A stretch of 64,000 nt of DNA. Source: Margaritifera margaritifera (lineage: Eukaryota; Mollusca; Bivalvia; Unionida; Margaritiferidae). The stretch's first letter is position 1. Every line of letters starts with the position of its first letter. The DNA is taken from the NCBI GenBank assembly GCA_029931535.1, contig JAQPZY010001675.1, positions 1,234,501 through 1,298,500 on the forward strand, in the 5' to 3' direction. Of the stretch, positions 51,201 to 60,391 are shown one piece after another. Under the pieces are notes generated by a model. That model saw nothing but the letters and a program-made list of their open reading frames with translations. It had not been told where the DNA came from and did not search any database. A program made the position numbers and the translations under genes.

Positions 51201-54200
51201 ATGAAAGACAATAAACAGATAAATGCAAAATTTGATACTAGCTCTATTGATTAGTCCACAAGTGCTTTGTTCTATCACTGATTTTTCTTTTATGAGAATC
51301 AAACAATAGAATAGCCTGTGTTTATACAGTATGATTCAACAAAATCCTCATTCAATAAAATAAATACTGATCACTTATCCCCGAGTACACTGTTTATTGT
51401 CAACATAATAGCAAAGAAAACAAACCTGCAGAAGAGCTGCTGTTGTGCTTTTAGGTTATCAGTTCGCACATGAAATTAACATGTCAATGACAAAGAAAAC
51501 AAACCGTGTTTATGGCTTCTGTTGTGCTAGGTTTACACATAAGCATCTATCTTCAAAAAGTACGCGTGAAGCTACATGTATCTAGGATGACCTTTTGCAA
51601 CCATTTATGATTTTTTTAAAAACACCACTACTCTGATAATTAGTACAAAAGAGTACAGTTTAAATTAAAATAAAGATATGAATTCTTAATAATGCTCTTG
51701 CTCTCTCTGACACATATATATGAGACTAACATACATGTATGTAGTGCCCATGCACACAGATCTGTTACTAAGTGCATAAATGCATCTTCTTTTCTTCACG
51801 ACATAGAAATTCAGTATGAGAATGAACTTAACTTTGTTATTGTCTTTATATTTCCGGAACAGTACATGGTCAGTTAGCTTTTGGCAATAATTTTTGTTTT
51901 TGTATATTCATGCAGCAACCACTAGGACTATGTTTTCTCTCTAGTGCTGTCATTGGATGTCAGAAGAAATAGTACATTATGTTAATGAGAACTCATGCAT
52001 CGGGTAACAATTGGAATTTGTGCAATTTTGTTTCACTTCAGTCAGGTATGAATGCGATTTTATTATCAATTTGTTCAACATTTATCATTCTTCTCACTGC
52101 AGGGAGTACAAAACATTAAAAAAAAGTATATTGCACAAACTGCAACAGAAAAAAGGATATGGATGCATCTGTAGATACTAATGTTAAACATAGTATTGAA
52201 AAAAAAAAATCAGATTCACTGCGCAAAATGTAGTATTTATAAAGTTTGTGAGGCATTGTCATTATGTTAATATTATCTAAAATTTGATTTGGCATTATGT
52301 ATCATATATTATTTTTGTTAGAACTAACAAATGTTTATAATTAACTGAATGATCATGCTTTTACAGTAATAAGTAAGCAAATTGCTCCTGAAAGGGATAA
52401 CAATGTAGATAAATTGATGCCTCTCTCTCTCTCTAAACCGCTTTAGAGAATGCTTGCAGGGGTCATAAACAGTAAATCATGCCCATTTTATCGAGACCAT
52501 ATCCACTCCACGGTGGTTATTGAATGCGTCTCCACGAGAAGGCCTGGTGTGCAGAGCTATTCTCCACAAGAAGCCACAGCAACTCCGTCAGGACGTTGAT
52601 GGTGGAGTTTTTTTTTCTTAATCCTCTCCACTCTCTCTCCACCCCCAATGCAAAGTATGGGGAATAGTAATATCGTGCAAGCTGTACTGCACCATAAGCT
52701 CACTTGGCCTTTGCCCAGGTCAAATGAAAATGTGGAATTCTATGGTTTATGATAAAATTATGCAAAATATATTGTGCCATTTCCTAAATTCTAAAACAGA
52801 AATAAAAAAAGAAACAAATAAACATTTTAAAATACCAACATACCACACGCTCAAAGAGACTGAACATGTTCCCCGTTACATTTACCTTTTCCTGCCCAGC
52901 TGTATCCCAGATCTGAAATAGGAATGTATTGTCATTCACCACCAACTTTTTTGCCATAAAAGAGGCCCTGAAATGGAAGATAGATAACAGAAGTAAAATT
53001 AGAAGATAGATAACAGAAGTATAATTAAAGCAATATAACTCTGACACTTTTCTTTTACACAAAAGGTGACACCTTCAGCTCATTTATTCTAAATGTCTAT
53101 CACAAAATGAAACATGGAATTGCAAACCATTTACTTGTTTGGGGAAGAAAAAAATTGCTGATTCAATAAGAGAGGTTTCTACAATTTCGTACTTAAACCT
53201 GTCCATTAAAGACACCCTATGGAACACATATGTTATCCTTTATATAAGTTTCCTTTATATAGAGGTAAAATATTTAAGTAAACTTCTGAAAAGGGGTTAA
53301 TAAATATCCATTAAGATTAGGTATTTTTATTTTATACTGTATTAAATTCAATAATCAATGAAATATTAGTCAGTAATGTACAATGACATACAAATTTTGC
53401 ATCAAAATCTAAATAGGCTAATTATTTATTAATTGGACATGTGTTTGTACAATTCATTTGCAACAACTACTGAAAAAGTCACAAGTCCACGAAGTAAAAA
53501 GAGAGATAAAATTTTAAACAAGAGTCCTTTAAAGGGACTGACACTCTACTGGCCCAAAAGAATGTCCAGGAATCCATTATAAGACCATTTCTCCTTTTTA
53601 ATTGGTGAGTGCTGAAACCACCCGATATTCTTGAGTGATAACAAGATTTTCAACATGGCCACCATGCAGCTATATTGGATGTAATATGGCAATATTTTCA
53701 TTCAGCACCAACATGATATCATAAGAAATCTTTTGGTGAAAACCCCAAATTAATATAACCATCCATTCAAGAAGAGTACCAAAAACAATATTTTCAAGAT
53801 GGCTGCCATGGTGGACATTTTGGATGTCAGATTGCCATTTTTTTCATTAAGGACCAAACAGACACCATGAGAAATCATCTATGTTCACTAGCAATAATCA
53901 CATATAGTTTTGTCAAGGGACAAGTAGTTTATTAAGGTCCTTGGTCATTGTGTATCACACAAAAACACGGTCTCTGACTCCAACCACCTGAGACAAGATG
54001 GATCCAAATTAAACACTAATCATCCACGCTGTAATTACAAGAAATTTTCTATCAGTTTGTATTCCTTGTACAAGTGGTTCAGGAGCTCGAAAAATATTTT
54101 TTTTCAAAAGCAACTTGTCTTTGGGACAAATACTTTTCAGATATATAGATCAAATCCTGTTTGTGGTTTTCTGCAGGTTTGCCAGTCACAGACCAGCCAA

Positions 54201-56849
54201 CATCAACAGTGAATCACTCAGTACAAATGTACAATTGTTGGAATTTGTAAAACTGCTACAGTGGCATGAAAATCTAATCATGTCCTCTACTGATGCATAT
54301 GCATAAAGCATTTCATTTGACTATCTCACCTGATTTTTCCGAAATTGTGCTCACAAAGTTTTGTTGAAAAAAATCCAGCAAGTTCAAAAATGTGTTGTTT
54401 TTTTTTTTAAATTAGTGTAAGTAACCTGATAATCTAAGCAGGTCAACTACATATGAATTAAAATAGGCCTATCAAATTTCATTTGTCCACCTCAAGTGGT
54501 CATCTTAGTTGTGCTAAGAAGGTTTTTGTAAAAAAAAAGTATAAAACGGTAAAAAATGTGTACAATTTTTAAAAAATAGCTGTAATGGCTTGGAAATCTA
54601 ACTAGGTCATCTGCTTATGACCATGATAAAGTTTGTAAAATGCCATGGCTCACAAGGCCTGTGAAGTTAGAGAAAGTCTGAATTCCAGTAAATTCCTTTC
54701 CATTCTTGCTGATGGAAGTACATGTACTGATGCTACCGTATTGGAACAAGAAATGGTGTATATAAGATATCTGGACAATGGAAAACTGAAAACCTCTGAT
54801 GTAACAAAATGTATAATATCAACTTATGTTTTTGAAAAATTAAATTCTTTTAAGAAATAAATATGTTGTACATTATTTCGTTTGTTCTTTCTATGGGTTA
54901 AGGTGCAAACATCTCATCAAATCTTAACAAGTGATTTAAATTTGGGACCAGTGAAAAGGTAGGTGGGACAAGTGAATTTTCTAAAACCACTTGTCCTGGA
55001 GGCATAGAAAAAGGTTCAGCTGAATGAACAACTGAACTTTATTTGTCTCACCCTATGGTGCTCTCCAGTTGTTCTCTGAATGTGTCTTTCACAAATCTCA
55101 TGACAATACTGGACTTGCCAACTCCTGAATCCTAAAATAAATATGGATTATTTTAAATGTTCAGTAATATTATATTTAAATTTTAAATTCATACTATGTA
55201 CTTCATTAAAAAAAATGTGGCACCATTGTAAAATGACCTGGAGAAAACACTATCATCAGTTTGTTGACATCGTAATATGAGTACATCAGAGATCCCGAAA
55301 TTCTAATGGCTTGTCAGACATTTTTTCCCTAAAATTAATGTGATGCCCATATATTTGTGATATTTTATATAAAAACATTTAAAAGAGATACAAAAAGTCA
55401 TGACAAAAGAGAAAAAAATGTATATACCTAATTATTAAATGAAGCAGAAAATGTGTTATTTTTGGTTCCAGATTTGCTACTTCTTTTGTGTTAGTATAAT
55501 ACCCGGTTTCCTCTCAAACTAATTATCTATAAAAAAAATCATTTTTTCTTTTGAGAAAACTATACTATAGAATTTCACCTAACAAAATTATCTTTTTCCA
55601 CTGTTTTTAAAATTTAAGTAATTAATTGACAACAAGCTGACTTACTACCTAAAAAAAACCATGACACCTAATTAACAGGCATTTCCGGTAAAGTCGGATG
55701 TTGAAGTTTTATTTGATTAGATCACCAAAGTCTTGGAGGATGATAATAAAAGTTACCTTGTATACTCGATTATAAACTGATACCAACTGCAAACTGCATA
55801 GACCCCGATCTGCCGTCACATAATGCATGGGCAGATCTGGGTCAGTGCAGTTTGTAAGGACTAATCAGTAGAACAAACAACATAGATCCTGATCTGCCGG
55901 CGCATTATGCAACGGCAGATCAGGGTCTATGTTGTTTGCATTTTGACTTGGCTTATATGCAAGTATATATGGTAGTTGTTGTTGCTATTATCTTTTTCTT
56001 TTAATTCAGACCTAGGCTTCACATATTTGTTCTAAATGTTTGATGTGCTGATGCATTGCAACGTAATACAGTTAAAAATCATGTTGTGAGGGACTGATGT
56101 AATGTCTAAAGTACAAACCCTGGGGTTATCATTCAATGATAGTTTTTTTTTTATAAGTCCAGAAGATAAGATTTCACACCTCATTTGTCTTGTGTTTTGG
56201 GGCTATAGAGAGTTCAAATTATTGGAAAAACATAATGACAAGCTTATTCAGCAACACCTTTATTGATTGTCCAACAAAGAAACAATCCATAAATTAGACC
56301 TAGTGACTATGAATTTTACTTCACTATGGTGTTTATTTGGCAGTTTAATGGATAAACAAATCAAAGACAATTTGACATAATGATATTTGAGGTATCCTAT
56401 GACTGATGTCCGATTGCTCAGAGTATGTGCCAATTTTATAACAAGTAGATCTGAAGGTACCAATAAATGTTTATGTTCTGCTGACCTTTGGAATTCCCAG
56501 TCCGCTTATTTCTAGTAAACTATCAGGAAAAAAACGTTGCATTTTGTGTTAGGAAGAGTTATTCATTAGAAAAGATATGTTCCAAATGAAGTTTATCACT
56601 TTCATAAATGTGAAAGCTGTAATTTGACTGAATTTAAAGATGAACAGAACATGGCCTCATATTGGTGTCCATCAGATCTCCATTATGTTGGAGAACTCGA
56701 TTTTAATCAAATTGGGATGCAGCCTAAATGATTCACAATAGACTTTATTCTATAGCATACCCCACCCACACAAAAAAAATATCTATTAACAATAGTTTAA
56801 CAATGTTACTTACGCCAAGCAAGCAAAGTTTCACCTCCCTGACTGCCAT
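25554..56849 (-). CDS. RAB22A: Rab22/Rab31-like small GTPase gene (7 exons)
   Basis: The 202-residue Rab GTPase is assembled from exons 56849-56814, 55131-55052, 52967-52886, 44356-44285, 40623-40500, 33228-33136 and 25675-25554. Motifs: P-loop GDSGVGKS (12-19), switch-I Thr37 in STIGASF, WDTAGQE (59-65), switch [17 protein letters not shown] (118-121), and ETSAL (146-150, usually SAK). A CC pair (196-197) for geranylgeranylation precedes GGGQS. The start [12 protein letters not shown] with no N-terminal extension, plus ASFMAKK, favours Rab22/31 over Rab5. Vertebrate RAB22A and RAB31 are duplicates, so this is probably their shared ancestor-type gene. Known family members act on early and recycling endosomes. 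All introns are GT-AG and phases agree (609 bp in total). There are no frameshifts, so the gene appears intact. Confidence 0.93.
25676..26390. other. Rab intron 6, 3' part
   Basis: AT-rich intron without recognised elements. Confidence 0.5.
26391..26535. mobile_element. Foldback element, copy 1
   Basis: Palindrome ATATTTTAACGAGT..ACGAGTTAAAATAT around GACAAAGCT, embedded in longer imperfect inverted flanks (AGGATATTTTCTTTT..; ..GATGAAATATATCCT). The same design, with GTGGCAAAGCCA at the centre, is at 46838-46985. Confidence 0.6.
27003..27080. repeat. 28-bp palindromic repeat, three copies
   Basis: ATATTTTCACATGTGAAAAT AT, a perfect palindrome, is repeated three times and separated by AAGGAT. 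Each unit could form a hairpin or cruciform. Confidence 0.9.
27120..27500. repeat. ~146-bp core repeats, three units
   Basis: CAGATCAGAAAT recurs at 27187 and 27333, with a weaker copy near 27478. ATATGCATAG and ATGATATAAGC recur at the same spacing. One further unit stands at about 47740-47810 behind the GGAAGAACTC arm. Confidence 0.75.
27501..28107. other. Rab intron 6, middle
   Basis: AT-rich, nothing recognised. Confidence 0.5.
28108..33010. repeat. 36-bp minisatellite, ~136 copies, in Rab intron 6
   Basis: The unit contains TATTATTGATATATTCCAGT followed by AGTAGCTGTACCATTG. The array spans 4.9 kb and ends 125 bp before exon 6 (33136-33228). Because 36 is a multiple of three and the unit lacks stops in some frames, frames of up to 600 codons run through it on the plus strand and 410 on the minus. 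They encode nothing but 12-residue repeats. The left half mixes TTCCAG/TTGCAG/TGCCAG and GCTG/GATG variants. The right end is more uniform and carries spaced CAGAGGGAGC variants. Confidence 0.98.
33136..33228 (-). CDS. RAB22A: Rab exon 6
   Basis: Flanked by acceptor TTGTGTTTCAG and donor GTATGT. Encodes [19 protein letters not shown] and [10 protein letters not shown], the alpha-4/beta-6/alpha-5 part with the G5 loop. Begins and ends in phase 1 split codons (G|AT, G|CC) that match exons 5 and 7. Confidence 0.93.
33265..33476 (+). mobile_element. tRNA-derived SINE with 13-bp target duplications
   Basis: The 13-bp TCATGTTTCTTTT flanks it at 33265-33277 and 33464-33476. The body (33278-33463) opens with an A-box-like segment (GTGACTCAGAGGTTAGTG), has a B-box GGTTCAAATC (about 33328), a core with GGGAAGGCACTCTACTC, and a 3' tail of AATC repeats. 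All are hallmarks of a tRNA-derived SINE. Exact duplications suggest a young insertion. It lies in Rab intron 5, opposite to the gene. Confidence 0.93.
33773..33987. mobile_element. Double-hairpin MITE, copy B
   Basis: Runs TACCATAT to GATGGTA. First hairpin with ACAAACAACATGGACCCTGA arms, second with CAAACTGCATAGACCC arms; the second stem is partly decayed. Same orientation as copy A. In Rab intron 5. Confidence 0.9.
34113..34333. mobile_element. Double-hairpin MITE, copy C
   Basis: Inverted relative to copy B, 125 bp away. Hairpin one 34149-34213 (CAAACTGCATAG..CTATGCAGTTTG); hairpin two 34233-34297 (CAAACAACATAG..CTATGTTGTTTG). Ends TACCGTATATACTC and GAGTATAGATGGTA. Stems are nearly perfect. 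Confidence 0.93.
34580..34650. repeat. CCTAACTAC/CCTACCCA microsatellite
   Basis: CTAACTACCTACCCAC repeats three times within the left arm of the element at 34371. Confidence 0.9.
35363..36473. mobile_element. Non-autonomous Tigger/mariner-like transposon
   Basis: The ends are CAGTGGTCCCCCTCTTATAA and, reversed, CAGTGGTCCCCCTCTTGAAC. TA flanks are at 35361-35362 and 36474-36475. Subterminal GGCCTTATAA and GTGGCC motifs repeat at both ends. There is no transposase frame in 1,111 bp. It interrupts the core array of the element at 34371-38464, so it is younger than that element. Confidence 0.9.
37033..37792. other. Phased series of ERE-like palindromes
   Basis: Matches to AGGTCAnnnTGACCT start at 37033, 37180, 37313, 37461, 37631 and 37778. 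Those at 37461 (AGGTCATAGTGACCT) and 37631 (AGGTCACAGTGACCT) are perfect; the rest have one or two changes. Spacing is 133-170 bp, one per core module. Confidence 0.75.
38465..39660. other. Rab intron 5, middle
   Basis: AT-rich intron sequence. The chance ORFs here show no conserved motifs. Confidence 0.45.
39668..39962. repeat. 29-bp minisatellite, ~10 copies
   Basis: A unit with ATTCTAGGTTTGCCAAGTGC alternates between two variants, GTAAATACA and ATCAATAAA. The variants are clustered, which indicates block duplication. In Rab intron 5. Confidence 0.95.
40500..40623 (-). CDS. RAB22A: Rab exon 5
   Basis: Acceptor CTTTTGCAG, donor GTAACA. Encodes [17 protein letters not shown] and [15 protein letters not shown], with the guanine-specificity NKxD motif. 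124 bp, ends in phase 1. Confidence 0.95.
40624..42530. other. Rab intron 4, 3' part
   Basis: AT-rich intron with no gene. CTACCAAATTTTG motifs recur at about 41153 and 42145, suggesting a decayed repeat. Confidence 0.4.
42415..43400. repeat. ~145-bp core repeats, six units
   Basis: CCATATTGGATG-type motifs lie near 42551, 42695, 42840, 42986, 43134 and 43279, with AACAAGATTTTCAAGATGGC, CACCATTTTCATTTAGGA and TAGACATCATAAGAAGTCTT in each unit. A leading arm with AGAATTTCCAGGAATTCATG and AGACCATTTCT is shared with 53548-53880. In Rab intron 4. Confidence 0.85.
43703..43879. mobile_element. Short TA-flanked MITE
   Basis: Ends CAGTAAACTTGCCTCAAAGG and, reversed, CAGTCAACCCTGTTTTAAGC, with TA on both sides (43701-43702, 43880-43881). 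177 bp, Tigger/mariner type, moderately diverged ends. Confidence 0.75.
44285..44356 (-). CDS. RAB22A: Rab exon 4
   Basis: Acceptor CTACATTTCAG, donor GTAAGT. 72 bp in phase 0. Encodes [20 protein letters not shown] and VTNE: switch II and beta-4 of the Rab5/22 subfamily. Confidence 0.96.
44357..45176. other. Rab intron 3, 3' end
   Basis: Nothing recognised. Confidence 0.45.
45177..45361. mobile_element. hAT MITE with perfect 8-bp target duplications
   Basis: The ends are CAGTGGTTCCCAATCTTTTT and, reversed, CAGTGGTTCCCAACCTTAGG. GTTTAATG occurs directly at both sides (45169-45176, 45362-45369). 185 bp, no coding. End sequence and 8-bp duplication are typical of hAT elements. In Rab intron 3. 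Confidence 0.95.
45370..46130. other. Rab intron 3 segment
   Basis: A ~50-bp segment (ATGAACGACAATCTATACAC TGATCATAT) at 45735 is a near copy of 45491, a small dispersed duplication. Otherwise nothing. Confidence 0.5.
46131..46494. repeat. 25-bp minisatellite, ~14 copies
   Basis: A unit with CCCTAGATCCAACACCAAGT alternates GTCTTC and GTATGC variants. The open frame through it (46182-46394) is a repeat artefact. Confidence 0.96.
46495..46727. repeat. 48-bp minisatellite, 5 copies
   Basis: Units start at 46495, 46543, 46591, 46632 and 46680 (one shortened to 41 bp). They contain TTTATTGGTGTGCATCAGAG and ATGCTTGTAGTTGTT. The array abuts the preceding 25-bp array directly. Confidence 0.95.
46838..46985. 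mobile_element. Foldback element, copy 2
   Basis: GTATTTTCATGAGTGGCAAA and GCCAAGAGTGAAAATAC form a hairpin. Outer arms AATGGATACATTTCATT and ACAAAATATATCTATT are also partly complementary. Same family as 26391-26535. Confidence 0.65.
47545..47830. mobile_element. Core-repeat element fragment, chimeric
   Basis: The arm GGGAAGAACTC..ACCTGTGATTCT..CATAGGTTATGTCCCTTGCT matches 21065-21135. What follows (GATCTTGATGATATAAGC, AAAATCTGATCCAAAATCAG) is the core type of 27120-27500 instead of the GTGGCCATAT core. Confidence 0.6.
48178..48336. mobile_element. Double-hairpin MITE, copy D, truncated
   Basis: Begins TACCGTCTCTACTCGCGTAT. The first hairpin is complete (CAAACAACATAGACCCTGAT..ATGTTGTTTG). 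The second stops in its loop at GGCGCATTATGC, where unrelated sequence takes over. Confidence 0.9.
48340..49785. other. Rab intron 3 segment
   Basis: Includes a relatively GC-rich patch at 48480-48700 with TCCACAGTGGAG and CTCCACTATGGAG. A similar TCCAC-rich patch lies at 52500-52640. I could not assign either to an element. Confidence 0.4.
49786..49940 (-). repeat. tRNA-derived SINE remnant
   Basis: On the minus strand a tRNA-like head reads GGTGGCCAAGTGGTCTAAGG (A-box, near 49928-49909) and later GGGTTTGAGTCTTGGC (B-box, near 49865-49850). It resembles a leucine/serine-type tRNA head with a long variable region. No tail or target duplication was established. Confidence 0.65.
50148..50270 (+). 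repeat. tRNA-derived SINE remnant
   Basis: GTGGCCAAGTAGTTAAAGTG (A-box-like, 50149) and AGGTCGTTAGTTCATGCCC (B-box-like, 50208) have SINE-like spacing. An ACACACAC expansion sits between them, and a pyrimidine-rich stretch follows. Confidence 0.6.
50271..52885. other. Rab intron 3, 5' part
   Basis: AT-rich with a short GA run (50662) and a CT run (52422). AGCTCACTTGGCCTTTGCCC (52698) resembles element ends seen near 21806. No gene recognised. Confidence 0.45.
52886..52967 (-). CDS. RAB22A: Rab exon 3
   Basis: Acceptor CTTCCATTTCAG, donor GTAAAT. Encodes [26 protein letters not shown]: effector loop to G3 motif with the catalytic Gln64. 82 bp, completing the Gly39 codon. Confidence 0.95.
53548..53880. 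repeat. ~145-bp core repeats, two units plus arm
   Basis: The arm AGAATGTCCAGGAATCC..AGACCATTTCTCC and units with AAGATGGCTGCCATGGTGG match those at 42415-43400. In Rab intron 2. Confidence 0.8.
54630..54860 (+). pseudogene. hAT-like transposase fragment
   Basis: The 71-codon plus-strand frame contains [20 protein letters not shown] and [15 protein letters not shown]. This matches the catalytic-domain entry of hAT-derived proteins of the C17orf113/ZNF862-like kind, where a DGSTD-type acidic motif precedes EQE-x-V-Y-x-R. Here the second acidic residue is displaced (DGSTCTD). Only this piece remains, in Rab intron 2 and antisense to the gene. It might belong to the same family as the hAT at 16459, but the two pieces do not overlap. 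Confidence 0.6.
55052..55131 (-). CDS. RAB22A: Rab exon 2
   Basis: Acceptor TTATTTTAG, donor GTGAGA. Encodes [18 protein letters not shown] and EQLESTI: P-loop and switch I. 80 bp, ending two bases into a Gly codon. Confidence 0.96.
55754..55974. mobile_element. Double-hairpin MITE, copy E
   Basis: Ends TACCTTGTATACTCG and AAGTATATATGGTA. The AACTGCATAG hairpin comes first and the AACAACATAG hairpin second, as in copy C. In Rab intron 1. Confidence 0.92.
55975..56813. other. Rab intron 1, 5' part
   Basis: AT-rich, nothing recognised. Confidence 0.45.
56814..56849 (-). CDS. RAB22A: Rab exon 1 (start)
   Basis: ATG at 56849-56847. Encodes [12 protein letters not shown] with donor GTAAGT. The short N-terminus directly entering beta-1 matches Rab22/31 family starts, and no in-frame ATG extension is needed. 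Confidence 0.92.
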
Positions 56850-59800
56850 AATGTTCGAAAGTTCACCTAATTACATGTTCTAAGCATGCGTTTCTTTTTT
56901 TCTCAAGTTACAAACAGAGATCACCTAGGTTGCTAATATTTTAAGTTTACTCGGTAGATATACTGTATATACTACTTGTTTTAGGATTTGATAAAACAAT
57001 GAAACTTATATTCAGTATTATCGATGTAGTGACGTAAATTTAAATTGAATGCTAAATCATGTCTCAATCCGACTTCATGAGATTCAATTTAGGGTGATTG
57101 ATTTTCACCCAGAAAAATTTAAACGTTGAAGGAAGTGTCACTGAACGCTTTCCGCCATTTTGGGGAAGACTTATTTATAATCCATATGACAATCACGTGA
57201 CATTTCGTAGGCCGGTTCGAGTTACTCCCCTTAAATTCTGCGATAGTGAGATCATTGTCTCTGTTTGGTTTAAAATGACCAGTTCTTACACATTCAAATA
57301 AAAGAAAGGTAGGAAGGAGGGGAGGAAGTAAGAAACATAGATAAAAAAGAAATAATTTTTTTGTTAAAAATACTATATACTGGCTTTAGGATGAAAATAT
57401 GTTACAATGGAAAAAAAAAAAATTTTTAAAAATGCACCAGTCCAGAGTTACCAAACAGATTTTGAATAAAAATTCTTAATTTTATCCGCATGGAAGAAAT
57501 ACAAATTCCTAACTTTTAGGAAGTCAGTAAGGAAATCGGTAGAAGAAGCACAAAAAGTTGATATTTCAATGCTTTTCATTGCCTTTTTCGGTAAACCGTT
57601 TTTCCAAATTGCAATATTTTGAAATACCAAGACAATGTTAAATGAGAGCACGCAATAGATGCACGAATTTGAAATAATTTCTCTGTTTAAATATGCAAAT
57701 TTCGTTAAAAAAAATTTTTTTTTAAAAGTCCGCACTTTGGCATTATACGTCAGCATACCCGCAACTATGAAAACAATAAAAACATCCGCATAATGCGGGG
57801 TGGGGTGGGGTGGGTAGTACATGTGGAGTCGAAACTTTTGGAGACAGCGGGTTCTCCATGAAAGACGCGCAGGAAAGTTTTGCAACATTAAAACACCAAA
57901 GACAATTTGAAATGCTCAGCAATTGATGCAGGGATTCGAAAAAAGAAGTTAATGCCAGGATGGACTGGAGCACAATTATTATATAAATGGTAGTATGGAC
58001 GTTCTGACAGTCGAGTTTAGGGGTTCAAAATCTGTCTGAAACGGAGTTATATTTTACAACCAATATTTTGGATACGGGTTCATTTCTATGTGTCTAGCAC
58101 GGGGCAAATATTAATAGTGAAACGTATTTTCAACATAAATTAAAGAGACGAGATAAAAGGAGATAGGACGATCAAAGTGACAAAATTAATTCCCGTATTA
58201 ATTATTATTAATTAATTCACACCGTAGTGGTATTCACAATTAAAGCATATGTCTGTAATGGGATGTCAAAACCTGTCTGGAACGGGCTAGGGGTCCAAAA
58301 TCTCCAGCGCAACCCAAACTTAAAACCAAAGGCACGTGTGAAAATTTGTATAGATTTTGATGATATGCATCCTATATACATGCCATAAATATAAATAAAA
58401 ATTGTTACAAGTGTCTGTGTTTGAAACGCACATCATTTTATGTTTCTGAAAACGTTTTAATGCGAGTATGTCTACAACTTTATTAGAAACTGAATTTTTA
58501 AATTTCTTATCTGTGACAAGTTTAACTTCAAATCACTGTGGTCTACCATCCGTCTGTGATATTAACCAATACACTTAAAAGTATTTTACAAAGGATAATA
58601 CAAATCCCGTATGCAAATACAGATGAAATAGTTTTCAGAAAGAAAGAATAAAGGAAGGAAGAAAGGAATGATATTAATATTGGCACTACTTGTTTCGACT
58701 GTTGAAGATTCATCGTGGGAGAAAAATACACGTTTTGACGAACAGTTGCACCAAAGCTCTGTTCAGCTGTTATTTCTATGATTATTTTACGACATCAGAA
58801 TCACGCATGCACACTCACACAAACACACACGAGACAACTAAAATTAATACCAGGCAACCATTTTTCCCAGTGTGAAACCCGGTCGGGCAACCGAAAAATA
58901 TTATTAAAAAAAATTATCGTGTACAACTTTTTAAGGGAATTTTATGAGTAACTTTTGGTTTTGTCTTGATTCAACTGTAAACCCGTGCCGCATGACCTCT
59001 TCATGTAGTTTTTCTCGTAGTGATTATCTATTCCCAATCCTTGCATATCGAGTGTGAAGTCGCAGTGCGTATATATTTTGTGCACATGTTTCACAATTAA
59101 GAAGTTTTTTTTATTGTTTAAATGAAAATAAATGAAGGCTACATTAATTTTTGTTAAGTTGTTGCCCGTACAGGTTCATGACAATTTGTTTATATGAATT
59201 CATGATGAATTCATGATGCTTGTAAAGTCTTGTTTGGAGACGGTGTTGTCAAGCAGTCCATCGCAAGCAGTAACAAGGTTTGAAATGTGCTCGTCTAAAC
59301 ATTGATTTTTGTTGGCAGTCGTTGTAGATTTGTACTGTATTTCTAAACCTCCGAGTTAGCATCGGGGTTCAATCGCGTACCAATGCCTCGTTATACGTGA
59401 TGGGCAGTTGGTTTCTCTCGGTTCTACTGTAAACCCACTTATCTCCAACTCTTCAGATGGTTTCTTTTCACACAATATATCGTCACCCATTTTAAACTTG
59501 TAAATATTATACTTGTTTATATTAAAACAAGTACTTAAAATTTAACACATGCAAAGAGCACGTGTCAGGTAGGTATCACGTGACTACCGTGTTGACATGT
59601 GTTCTCTGCTTGCTGAATCAAGCTTTCTCCAGGTTGCTGCAACAGCGACAGGTTTCTGGTCGTTGTTCTCGGCAAAAATATATTGAGAATTATGAGTCCT
59701 TTCTTTTTTCACAAACATTACGTTACTTTCATTTAATATTTTTGAATTTGTTGTACAACAACATTGGAAGGGGCTTTTTTGTTGATATCACGTGACTATT

Positions 59801-60000
59801 TGACCTCTCATGTCATGGACATGTAGGTGGCGAGATTTGGGTAGTCATCTGACAACAATGCAAATGGCGAGTACCAGGTCAAATTTCATCAGAGCAGGTA
59901 GTTTCGTCTCGTCTGTCAGCGGATAAAGTCATAATAAATGTTATAGTCACAATTTCTGAGAAGATAAATCATCTTCCTATCGATTTCATGCAGGTATGGC
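56850..60000. other. Rab 5' flank, no further gene seen
   Basis: Must contain the Rab promoter and 5' UTR, but no TATA box or initiator can be assigned with confidence. A G-rich GGGGTGGGGTGGGG tract lies near 57797. GAATTCATGATGAATTCATGATG lies near 59195. Confidence 0.4.
57193..57201. promoter_or_regulatory. E-box TCACGTGAC upstream of Rab start
   Basis: TCACGTGAC lies 344 bp upstream of the Rab ATG. GTCACGTGA is the core favoured by MiT/TFE (TFEB-like) factors in lysosomal-gene (CLEAR) elements. Identical 9-mers lie at 59576-59584 and 59788-59796, both within TATCACGTGACTA. Binding is inferred only from sequence. Confidence 0.35.
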
Positions 60001-60391
60001 TCGATGTAAGGTCATTTAAGTTTGCTAGGCCCGCTAGTAATCGGCTACCCCATGTCGTCACCGCGCGATGGCGGCGAATTCCAACTCTTCCGCGAACTAT
60101 TAGCTCCTTGTTTTGCCACTTCGTTCATTACACCCGAAGTGTATGCCTTGTGCGATGCAGCCCGTATTTCATTTTTTATGGTTGTGTATTTGTTGACAAT
60201 ATTCCGATTCCCCGCCACATCGGTGTCCAGAGACATAACCGTCAGAGTGGTGTCAACACTATCCACTGCGTTTTTTCTGCGCGCTTGTACGTTTTGTATA
60301 TAGCGCACGGCTGTTCAGCCTCTGACGGTAGGGATGTTTCAGAAATGATACAATAGTACTAGTAATACTGGGCTGCGGCGCCAAAGCCTTT

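Noticed and set aside
59864..59900. Possible first coding exon on the plus strand (ATGGCGAGTACCAGG.. then AG|GTAGTT)
   Set aside because: Good start context and donor-like site, but only about 11 codons and no downstream exon visible in the window.
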